Positions 6,738 to 14,561 of a DNA stretch of 64,000 nt are shown one piece after another. Origin of the DNA: Myxococcales bacterium (GTDB lineage: Bacteria; Myxococcota_A; Polyangia; Nannocystales; Nannocystaceae); the NCBI GenBank assembly GCA_020633315.1, contig JACKDV010000016.1, positions 124,001 to 188,000 on the forward strand, given 5' to 3'. How positions within the stretch are numbered: position 1 is the first letter of the stretch; the number at the start of each line of letters is the position of its first letter. The translations under genes and the position numbers were made by a program. Below the pieces are notes generated by a model. The model had not been told where the DNA came from. It was given only the letters and a program-made list of their open reading frames with translations, and did no database searches.

Positions 6738-8912
6738 TCAGCCGAGGCGAAGCGAGCGCCGTGGCGATCGGACGGGCTGGAGGCTCGTCGTGGGCTCCAG
6801 CGCGGGCACGTCGAACACGAAGAGGTTGCCCGGCTCTCCGTCGGCCTCCCATCGGATCTCGCCCTCTACCGCGCGGGCTATGTCTCGTAGTGCGTATACG
6901 CCCAGTCCGGATCCGGCACCACTGAGGCGGTGGAAGTCGCGGGTCTGCTTGAGGGGATCGAAGACCTCCGCGCGCTGGAGCTCGCTCATCGTGGGCCCGC
7001 GATCGTGGACGCCGACGTGGAGCCGGCCGTCGTCACCGCTGACCCGGATCTCGATCCGCGCGTCGGTGCTCACCGAGATCGCTCGCTCCACCAGGTTGAT
7101 CACCACCAGTCGGACCAGGCGCCGGTCGCTGACGGCGGTGCGCGGGCGCCCCGGCTCGGCCTCCACCACCAGCTCGAGCTGGCGCATGCGCGCGTTGCCG
7201 TCGAGCTCGGCCGCGACCTCCTCCACCAGGTCGATCATGTCGAAGCGCTCCACCTCCGGTCGACAGCGACCGTCCTCCACCCGCGCCCACTCGAGCACGG
7301 TGTCCACCAGGCGCAGCAGTCGTCCGGTGGAGCGGGCGAGACGCTCGAGGCCCCGGTCGAGCACCGGGGTGTGCTCCACCTCGGGGTCGGTCTCCAGCAC
7401 GCTGAGCTGCAGCTTCATGGCGGTGACGGGGGTCTTGAGCTCGTGCGACATGATGCGCAGGAAGTTGCTCTTGATCTCGTTCATGCGCTCGGCTCGCTCG
7501 CGCGCCGCCTCGAGCTCGGCGTTGGCCCGCGCGAGGTCGTGGTGGGTCTCGGCGACCTCGTTGGCGAGGGCCACCAGATCGGTGTCGCGCTGCCCGAGGG
7601 TCTCGCCGAGCACGTCGTGGGTCTGCTTGGTGGCCAGCAGGCGAAGGGCGCGGGCACGCAGCTCCTCGAGGCGCAGCGGCTTGGGCACCAGGTCGTGGGC
7701 GCCCAGGTCGAGCAGGCGCAGGCCCTCGTGGCCGTCGTGGGTCCCGGTGATCACGAGGACCGCGGCGTCGAGCTCCTCGTCGCTACGGAGGGTGCGGACG
7801 AAGGCCTCGCCGTCCACCTCCGGGGTGGCCACGTCCACGACCACCAGATCGGGGTGGAGCATGCGGGCGTGCTCCACCCCGCCGCGCTCGTCGAACACGG
7901 AGGCGGTGGCCAGCTCGGGCTCGAGGGCCTCCACGATCGCGCGGTTGAGGGGACGGGAGCTGGCGACCACGAGCACCATCGGGCGCCCGTGGGGGCTCAG
8001 GGGGCGCTCGCCGAGCTCCTGCTCCTTGCGCAGCTCCTCGGTGGTGATGGCGGCCACCTGCTCGATCACCCTCGAGGGCGCAGGGGCGCGGTGCAGGGCG
8101 ATCCCCCGCGGGGCGCGACGGGGCAGCCGCAGCTCGAGGCGCAGCCCGCCGCGGGGGGCGGGGACCAGGTCGAGGGTGCCCCCGTGGAGCGCGACGAGGT
8201 CCCGGGCCAGGCCCAGCGACACCCTGCGCTCGGGGAGGTGGAGGGCCACGCTGCGCTCGGTCTCCCGGCTGCGATCGAACAGCTCCTCGGGGAGGCAGGC
8301 GGGGGGTGGCCCGTCGTCTTCCGTTGCGATCACGATCGCCTCCAGGGAGGAGTCCAGCGACGCGGCGAGGCGGATCCGTCCGCCGACGGGGGTGTGCTTG
8401 AACGCCCCGTGCAGGAGGGCGGCGAGCACCAGCTCGAGCTTCTCGCGATCGGCCTCGATCACGAGCTTGCTCGGCAGCTCGCTCGACACCGAGACCTCGA
8501 AGGCGAGACCCCGGTCGGCCGCGAGCTCGCGCAGGGCCTCCCGTGCCTGCTCGAGCAGGGCCGCCAGATCGAGGGGGGCGTAGCTCACCCGCAGGGCCTC
8601 GCCCCGCGAGGGATCGGCCGAGGCTCGCCCGCGCAGCAGCTCGCAGCTCACCTCGAGCCGGCGCCGCAGAGTGCTCAGGTCGCGGAGGGCATCGGGGGCC
8701 AGGCTCCCGCTCTTGGCGGCTTCCTCGAGGGTCTGGATCACGGGGTGGAGGTCGTGGGTCGCCCGATCGAGCGCGGCACGGGCCGGCTCGTCGAGCCGCT
8801 CGAGCTGGAGCAGGAGCCGCCGCAGGGCCAGCAGGGGCTCCGTGGCCCGCAGGTCGGTCGGGCCGCTGTCGAGCGCGGCGCACAGTCGTTCGAGGTCATG
8901 GTTGTCGACCAT
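6738..8912 (-). CDS. Kinase-receiver-kinase hybrid sensor
   Basis: 724 residues, cytosolic. An N-terminal histidine-kinase-like ATPase (about 1-250) has H in place of the key N-box Asn (LLHGAFKH). A receiver domain (about 305-425) carries its Asp near residue 358 (VVVDVATPEVDG) and Lys in VPKPL. A second kinase follows, with H-box SHELKTP near residue 488 and a C-terminal ATPase with GSGLGVY. Its N-box reads NLVERAIS, also lacking the second Asn. The start at 8912 has GGAG upstream. No sensor or membrane domain is present. It is divergent from the sigma-54 activator, and with two degenerate ATPases it may act as phosphatase or scaffold. Confidence 0.85.
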   Translation of the reverse strand: MVDNHDLERLCAALDSGPTDLRATEPLLALRRLLLQLERLDEPARAALDRATHDLHPVIQTLEEAAKSGSLAPDALRDLSTLRRRLEVSCELLRGRASADPSRGEALRVSYAPLDLAALLEQAREALRELAADRGLAFEVSVSSELPSKLVIEADREKLELVLAALLHGAFKHTPVGGRIRLAASLDSSLEAIVIATEDDGPPPACLPEELFDRSRETERSVALHLPERRVSLGLARDLVALHGGTLDLVPAPRGGLRLELRLPRRAPRGIALHRAPAPSRVIEQVAAITTEELRKEQELGERPLSPHGRPMVLVVASSRPLNRAIVEALEPELATASVFDERGGVEHARMLHPDLVVVDVATPEVDGEAFVRTLRSDEELDAAVLVITGTHDGHEGLRLLDLGAHDLVPKPLRLEELRARALRLLATKQTHDVLGETLGQRDTDLVALANEVAETHHDLARANAELEAARERAERMNEIKSNFLRIMSHELKTPVTAMKLQLSVLETDPEVEHTPVLDRGLERLARSTGRLLRLVDTVLEWARVEDGRCRPEVERFDMIDLVEEVAAELDGNARMRQLELVVEAEPGRPRTAVSDRRLVRLVVINLVERAISVSTDARIEIRVSGDDGRLHVGVHDRGPTMSELQRAEVFDPLKQTRDFHRLSGAGSGLGVYALRDIARAVEGEIRWEADGEPGNLFVFDVPALEPTTSLQPVRSPRRSLRLG

Positions 8913-9088
8913 GGTCGGGCTCCATGCATGATTCGCACCACGAGATCCGCAGACCCGTCGTGGACCCGCGGGGGGAGGGGCTGCAGGGCTTGCAGATCGC
9001 TCGAGCCGCGCCGAGCTGAAATCGGCCTCGACTGGCTCACCACAAGATCGCGTCCGTTCGCCGCACCACGCGTCGACTATCGTGGCGC

Positions 9089-10942
9089 GTGGCACAGACT
9101 GGAGGCGTGCAGGACTGCGCCGGACACGAGCCGCCGTCGGAATGCCGTAGCCACGCGTCGCTGCGGGCCGGACGCATCTCGGCGCTGATCGTCCTGGACC
9201 GAGAGGCGACGAGCTCGACCTTGCAGGAAGAGCTCGAGGACGCGGGGCTGCGTCCGCACTTCGTGCACGACGAGGAGGAGGCGGTGATGGTCGCCCGTGC
9301 CTCGTCGCCCGAGCTGGTGCTGGTGGATGGATCGCTGACCCGCGGCGGGTCCGAGTCGCTCCAGCAGATCTTCGCGGCGGCCCCCGGGGCGCTGCGGGTG
9401 GTGCTGCTGCCCGCGACCACGGGGGCCTGGGTGAGCACCGCGCATCGCAGCGGGGCGGATGCGATCCTGCCGCTGCCCCTGCAGCGGGCGTCGGTGGGCA
9501 AGCTGCTCGTCGATCTCGGCGAGCGCCGCGCCGAGACCTCGAGCGAGTGGGTGGAGCTGCCCGAGCTGGTCGATCGCAGCGATCGCATGCGGGACGTGTG
9601 GCGCTTGGTCGCGCTCGCGTCGAGGGGCGATGCCTCGGTGCTGGTGAGCGGGGAGACCGGGGCCGGCAAGGAGGCGGTGGCGAGGGCCTTGCATCGCTTC
9701 TCGCCGCGTCGCCACGGGCCCTTCGTGGCGATCAACTGCGCGGCCCTGCCCGAGACGCTGCTCGAGTCGGAGCTGTTCGGGCACGAGAAGGGCGCCTTCA
9801 CCGGGGCTGCGGGGCAGCACAAGGGCCGCTTCGAGCTCGCCGACGGGGGCACCCTGTTCCTCGACGAGATCGGCGACCTGCCGCTGTCGCTGCAGGTGAA
9901 GCTGCTGCGGATCCTGCAGGAGCAACGCTTCGAGCGGCTCGGCGGATCCAAGACGATCTCGGTGGACGTCCGCATCGTCTCGGCCACCCACCGCGACCTC
10001 GAGGAGGAGGTGCGCCGCGGGAGGTTCCGGGCCGATCTCTACTATCGGATCCGGGTGCTGCTCATCCGGGTGGCCCCGCTGCACCTGCGCAAGGAAGACA
10101 TCCTGCCGCTGTGGGATCACTTCCTGAGCGAGGGGGCGGAGCGGGAGGGCCGGCCTCCCCCCGAGACCAGCATGGCCGCGCGACGTCGGCTGCTGCGTCA
10201 TCGCTGGCCGGGCAACGTCCGCGAGCTGCACAACGCGTCGGCGCACGCGCTGATGCTGGCCGGCTCGCGGACGATCCAGCCCGCCGATCTGCCCGAGACC
10301 CTGCTCGAGCACCACGCGGGCGACTCGGGGGCCTCGCTGGTGGGGATGACCCTCAAGGACATCGAGCGGGCGGCGATCCTCGAGACCTACGCGGCGTTGG
10401 GCACGGTGAAGGCGGCGGCCGACGCCCTGGGGGTCTCGCCGCGGAAGATCCACTATCGCCTCAAGGAGTACCGCGAGGACGGGGTCCCCGAGGCACGGCT
10501 GCGCGGTCCGGAGCACCGAGAGCCCGCGGGGGACGGGCCCGAGCCCGAGCTCGACTCGCCGCCGCGGATCCTGCTCGCGGAGGACGACGACGAGCTGCGC
10601 TGGAGCCTGCACGACTTCCTGCGGTGCTCGGGCTACCAGGTGGTCGCGGTGCGAGACGGGCACGCGCTGCTCGAGCACCTCGGGGCCGCGGTGTTCCTCG
10701 AGCAGCGGGACTCGCCCCCCGACGCCATCATCACCGACATGCGCATGCCGTTCATGACCGGTCTGCAGATCTTGCAGAAGGTACGGGAGCGCGAGTGGTC
10801 GACGCCGGTGGTGATGATCAGCGCCTTCGGCGACCGGGAGCTGCGACGGCGGGCCACCGAGCTGGGGGCGGTGGCCTTCCTCGACAAGCCCATCGACACG
10901 GATGCGCTGCTGCGAGTCCTGCACGAGGTGGTGGGCAAGTGA
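9089..10942 (+). CDS. Sigma-54 activator with a C-terminal receiver
   Basis: 617 residues. The N-terminal receiver-like domain (about 30-140) keeps the Asp in LVLVDGS but lacks the conserved Lys, so it is probably degenerate. The AAA+ domain (about 160-400) has Walker A GETGAGKE, the sigma-54-contacting GAFTGA loop near residue 237 and Walker B LFLDEIG. A Fis-type helix-turn-helix lies at about 430-465. A second, complete receiver (about 490-617) follows, with AEDDDE, TDMRMP and FLDKP. NtrC-family activators normally carry one N-terminal receiver; here the intact one is at the C-terminus. The GTG at 9089 is used; GTG at 9107 is an alternative. Confidence 0.9.
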   Translation: MAQTGGVQDCAGHEPPSECRSHASLRAGRISALIVLDREATSSTLQEELEDAGLRPHFVHDEEEAVMVARASSPELVLVDGSLTRGGSESLQQIFAAAPGALRVVLLPATTGAWVSTAHRSGADAILPLPLQRASVGKLLVDLGERRAETSSEWVELPELVDRSDRMRDVWRLVALASRGDASVLVSGETGAGKEAVARALHRFSPRRHGPFVAINCAALPETLLESELFGHEKGAFTGAAGQHKGRFELADGGTLFLDEIGDLPLSLQVKLLRILQEQRFERLGGSKTISVDVRIVSATHRDLEEEVRRGRFRADLYYRIRVLLIRVAPLHLRKEDILPLWDHFLSEGAEREGRPPPETSMAARRRLLRHRWPGNVRELHNASAHALMLAGSRTIQPADLPETLLEHHAGDSGASLVGMTLKDIERAAILETYAALGTVKAAADALGVSPRKIHYRLKEYREDGVPEARLRGPEHREPAGDGPEPELDSPPRILLAEDDDELRWSLHDFLRCSGYQVVAVRDGHALLEHLGAAVFLEQRDSPPDAIITDMRMPFMTGLQILQKVREREWSTPVVMISAFGDRELRRRATELGAVAFLDKPIDTDALLRVLHEVVGK

Positions 10943-11057
10943 GCGCGAGGCCGGGCGTACGCTCGCCGGCCCCGCCAGGGGGCGAGGCGCCCGAGCCGGG
11001 GCGCCGTCGTCCCGGTTGGCCCGCATCTGGCAACGAAGCGAAGGAGAGGGATGTCTC

Positions 11058-12773
11058 ATGGTGAGCACCAGCAAGGCGAGCGATGAGGCGGGGGCCGAGC
11101 TCCCGTCGGATGTCCTGGTCGTCGACGACGATCCGAGCAACCTCGCGGCGATCGAGGAGATGCTCCGGGAGCTGGGGGTGCGGGTGACGGCCAGCCGGTC
11201 GGGGGAGGAGTGCCTGCGGCACCTCGTCCACCACCGCTTCGCCGTGGTCCTGCTCGACATCAACCTGCCCGGGCTCAGCGGCTTCGAGACGGCCCGCCTC
11301 ATCCGCTCGCGCGAGCACAGCCGGCACGTGCCGATCATCTTCATCACCGCGCAGAGCCAGGAGGAGCAGCAGATCCGCCGCGGCTACGAGCTCGGTGCGG
11401 TCGACTACCTGTTCAAGCCGGTGGTCCCCGAGGTGCTGCGGGCCAAGGTCAAGGTGTTCGTGGAGCTGCGCAACCGCACCGAAGAGGCCGCGCGCCAGGC
11501 CGAGCGCCTGCGGGAGGCCGAGCGTACCGAGGCGATCCGGCGCCTGCAGATCGAGCGGCGGCGCTGGGAGGCCGACGAGCTGCGGCGTCAGGTGGAGCAG
11601 CAGCGGCTGATCAACGACGAGCTGTCCAAGCTCGACCGCCGCAAGGACGAGTTCATCGCGCTGCTGGCCCACGAGCTGCGCAACCCGCTGGTGCCGCTGG
11701 TGACGGGGCTGCACCTCATCGAGTCGCGCGAGCCCGAGGACCCGGTGATCGTGGAGGTCAGAGAGCGCATGGCCCGGCAGGTCGCGCACCTCGAGCGCCT
11801 GGTGGGCGACCTGCTGGACTTCGCCCGGATCGGGGCGGGGCGGCTCGAGCTCGACCTCGATCGCATCGATCTGCGCGCGGTGGTGGAGCGTGCCTGCGAG
11901 ATGTGCCGCGACGAGATCGCGCGACGCGGTCAGGTGCTGGTGGTCGAGGGACCGCCGGAGCCCGTGGAGGTGCGCGCTGATCTCGTGCGGATGACCCAGG
12001 TGGTCTCCAACCTGCTCAACAACGCCTCGCGCTACTCCGAGGGCGGCGATCGGATCTGGATGCGCTGGGGGGCCGAGGACGGCGAGGCGTTCCTGCGGGT
12101 GACCGACGAGGGACGGGGGATCGCACCGGAGTTCATCGACCACGTGTTCGACACCTTCGCCCGCGAGCGCCGGGAAGGCGGCGGCCTGGGCCTGGGCCTG
12201 GCCCTGGTGCGCGAGCTGGTCGACGAGCACGGCGGCACCGTGGAGGCCGCGAGCGACGGGCCGGGGCACGGCAGCGAGTTCGTGGTCCGCCTGCCCACCC
12301 TCGACGCGCGGCGCTCGAGCGCCTCGCCTCCGCGCCCGCGCTCGCCGACGCCCATTCGGGTGCCGCTGCGGGTGGTGCTGGTGGAGGATCACGCCGACAT
12401 CCGCGACCTGGTGGCCCGGCTGGTGGAGTCGTGGGGCCACTCGGTGGTCGGGGTGGCGGGCACCGGGGCCGAGGCGATCGAGTGCATGCTCAGGGAGCGA
12501 CCCGACGTGGCGGTGGTGGACATCGGCCTGCCCGACATCGACGGCTACGAGGTGGCGCGGCGGGTGTGCCACGAGCTGGGGTTGTTCCGGCCCGGCCTCG
12601 TGGCGATGAGCGGCTACGGCCAGGAGCAGGACGTGCGGCGCGCCCACGCGGCCGGCTTCGACCTCCACCTCGTCAAGCCTCCCGATCCCGGCGAGCTCTG
12701 CGATGCGATCGAGCAGGCCCACATGGGGCGGCCGCGCATGGTCACCGGGCGGAGGCACCTGGTGGTTCGCTGA
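11058..12773 (+). CDS. Hybrid histidine kinase (REC-HisKA-HATPase-REC)
   Basis: 571 residues, cytosolic. Receiver 1 (about 16-135) has VVDDDPSN, phospho-Asp in VLLDINLPG and Lys in FKPV. A coiled-coil rich in Arg/Glu leads into the HisKA box LLAHELRNP with His near residue 205. The ATPase has N-box NLLNNASRYS and the GRGI and GLGLGL loops, all intact. Receiver 2 (about 435-555) has VEDHAD, VVDIGLPD and LVKPP. The ATG at 11058 follows AAGGAGAGGG. It lies 115 bases after the sigma-54 activator on the same strand and is the only fully intact kinase in the locus, so it is the likely phosphate source. Confidence 0.92.
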   Translation: MVSTSKASDEAGAELPSDVLVVDDDPSNLAAIEEMLRELGVRVTASRSGEECLRHLVHHRFAVVLLDINLPGLSGFETARLIRSREHSRHVPIIFITAQSQEEQQIRRGYELGAVDYLFKPVVPEVLRAKVKVFVELRNRTEEAARQAERLREAERTEAIRRLQIERRRWEADELRRQVEQQRLINDELSKLDRRKDEFIALLAHELRNPLVPLVTGLHLIESREPEDPVIVEVRERMARQVAHLERLVGDLLDFARIGAGRLELDLDRIDLRAVVERACEMCRDEIARRGQVLVVEGPPEPVEVRADLVRMTQVVSNLLNNASRYSEGGDRIWMRWGAEDGEAFLRVTDEGRGIAPEFIDHVFDTFARERREGGGLGLGLALVRELVDEHGGTVEAASDGPGHGSEFVVRLPTLDARRSSASPPRPRSPTPIRVPLRVVLVEDHADIRDLVARLVESWGHSVVGVAGTGAEAIECMLRERPDVAVVDIGLPDIDGYEVARRVCHELGLFRPGLVAMSGYGQEQDVRRAHAAGFDLHLVKPPDPGELCDAIEQAHMGRPRMVTGRRHLVVR

Positions 12774-12824
12774 GTCGTGGGGTCGGCGGCCGCGCCCCCG
12801 CGCCGGCGCTATAGTCCGGGCTCG

Positions 12825-13280
12825 ATGAGCGATGCTTCCGATCTCACCGCGATGGCCAACCGATCCCGCGGCGGCTTCAACGAGACCCTGGGCCTGCGCT
12901 TCGTGCGGGTCACCACCGAGGAGGTCGTGGCCGAGGTGCCCGTGGGGCCGCACCTGCTGCAGCCCTACGGCCTGGTGCACGGAGGCGTGCTCGCGTCGAT
13001 GGTGGAGACGCTGTGCTCGGTGGGGGCGGCGATCGACGCGATGCCGCGGGGCCAGACCACGGTGGGGCTGGAGAACAGCACCTCGTTCCTGCGGGCCACC
13101 CGGAGCGGCACGCTGCGGGGGATCGCCCGGGCGGTGCACCGGGGCCGCCGCACGCAGGTGTGGGAGGTGGAGATCCTCGACGACGCCGGCGAGCGGGTGG
13201 CCACGGGGCGGGTGCGGATGATGGTGCTCGACGAGGGCGCCGCGCTGGCGGGCCGCACGGTGGGCGTCGAGACGCAGTGA
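12825..13280 (+). CDS. PaaI-type hotdog thioesterase
   Basis: A 151-residue single hotdog domain. The HGGVLASMVETL segment is the family signature in which His-Gly-Gly and the Asp/Glu on the central helix shape the acyl-CoA site. The C-terminal strands (TLRGIARAVHRGRRTQVWEVEI...) are typical. It probably hydrolyses an acyl-CoA, but the substrate cannot be told. The ATG at 12825 was chosen because the family starts about 20 residues before the first strand. It ends 21 bases from the convergent FG-GAP gene. Confidence 0.88.
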   Translation: MSDASDLTAMANRSRGGFNETLGLRFVRVTTEEVVAEVPVGPHLLQPYGLVHGGVLASMVETLCSVGAAIDAMPRGQTTVGLENSTSFLRATRSGTLRGIARAVHRGRRTQVWEVEILDDAGERVATGRVRMMVLDEGAALAGRTVGVETQ

Positions 13281-13301
13281 GCTCCGCCGAGGGCCCGGCG
13301 C

Positions 13302-14492
13302 TCAGGGATCGCTGAGCAGCACCCGCACGCGGGCCTCGAGGAAGCTGCCGGCCACGATGTCGAGGGCGCCGTCGTCGTCGAGATCGACCAGCGCGATCTG
13401 ATCGACCGGAGCATCGAGCCCGAGCTCGCTCGGGCCGCTGAAGTCCCCGCGGCGGCTGCCCAGGTAGGCCTCGAGCTCGGCCGAGCCCGAGCGGGCCCGC
13501 AGCAGGTCGAGGGTGCCGTCGTCGTCGAGGTCGCCCAGCGCCAGCGGGCTGGCCTCGAGCCCGGGGGCGCGCGTGCGCGTGCGCTCGTGCAGGGCGCCAT
13601 CGCTCGGGTCGAGCACGATCAGGGCCTCGTCGTCGAAGCTGCCCACCAGCACCTCCACCCCGCCGTCGCCGTCGAGATCGCGGGCGGTGGCCCAGCTCAC
13701 CCGCAGCCCCGGCGGGGTCACCGGGAGCAGCGAGCCGAAGCGCAGGCCCGTCTGCCCCGGGGCCACCGCCAGGGCCTCGCTCGCGCCGCCCTGCACGTAG
13801 AGCAGGTCGGGGAGGGGATCGCCGTCGAAGTCGAGCAGGCCGAAGCCATTGGGCTCGAACGGGAACCCGAGGCCCTCGATGGGGTTGAGCACGGGCGCGG
13901 CGAAGATCCCCGACTCGTCCTGCTCGGCGATCGACAGCGCCATGCCGCCGGCCTCGAGCCGGCCGAGCACCACCACCTCGGTCAGGCCGTCCTCGTCGAT
14001 GTCGAACAGGCCGGAGCCGAAGGTGGCCACGCCGGTGGGCACGGAGATGGGCGGCTCGAACACGCCGGTGCTCGTGCCGCGGAACAGCGACACCGAGGGC
14101 CCGCACTCGTCCACCAGCAGATCGGTGATCGCGTCGTCGTCGAGCGCCCCCGGGACCGGGTGCGCGCTGCAGCCGAACACGCTCGGGTCGATCGGATCGG
14201 CGAATGCTCCGGTGCCGTCGCCACGCCACAGGCGGGCGTCGACGGTGCCCGCGGGATCGGTGCCCAGCACCATCAGATCGGCATGGCCGTCGCCGTCGAA
14301 GTCGCCCGTGCGCAGGGCCAGCGGGGCGATGGTGTCGACCTCCAGCTCGCTGCGCGGGCCCAGGCCCAGGCACAGCTCGCCGCGGCCGAGGCGGCCGTCG
14401 CCGCAGGAGCCGTCGTGGATCACCCGGTCGACGCAGCCCGGGGCGAGGCCGAGCAGCAGGGCGAGCAGGGTCGTGGGACGGAGGGCTCGCAT
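13302..14492 (-). CDS. FG-GAP/VCBS repeat lipoprotein
   Basis: 396 residues with signal peptide and lipobox APGC at about residue 20. The rest is repeats built on D(F/L)DGDGxxDL or DLDDDGxxD (for example TGDFDGDGHADLMVLG, DLDDDGTLDLL), the calcium-binding loop of FG-GAP beta-propellers. These propellers usually bind ligands or other proteins on the cell surface. It lies 69 bases downstream of the HhH-barrel gene on the same strand, so it may be the last gene of the nuclease/lamin-tail cluster. Confidence 0.85.
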   Translation of the reverse strand: MRALRPTTLLALLLGLAPGCVDRVIHDGSCGDGRLGRGELCLGLGPRSELEVDTIAPLALRTGDFDGDGHADLMVLGTDPAGTVDARLWRGDGTGAFADPIDPSVFGCSAHPVPGALDDDAITDLLVDECGPSVSLFRGTSTGVFEPPISVPTGVATFGSGLFDIDEDGLTEVVVLGRLEAGGMALSIAEQDESGIFAAPVLNPIEGLGFPFEPNGFGLLDFDGDPLPDLLYVQGGASEALAVAPGQTGLRFGSLLPVTPPGLRVSWATARDLDGDGGVEVLVGSFDDEALIVLDPSDGALHERTRTRAPGLEASPLALGDLDDDGTLDLLRARSGSAELEAYLGSRRGDFSGPSELGLDAPVDQIALVDLDDDGALDIVAGSFLEARVRVLLSDP

Positions 14493-14561
14493 GGAGGGGC
14501 CGTCGCCAAGCGTAGCAGCAGCCGCGGCCGTCTCGGCCGGGCGGTGGCGACGCTGAGCCCG

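Noticed and set aside
8940..9000. Possible sigma-54 promoter (GGCTGCAGGGCTTGC) between the divergent kinase and activator genes
   Set aside because: Spacing between GG and GC is 11 bases, not 10, and the rest of the consensus is absent.
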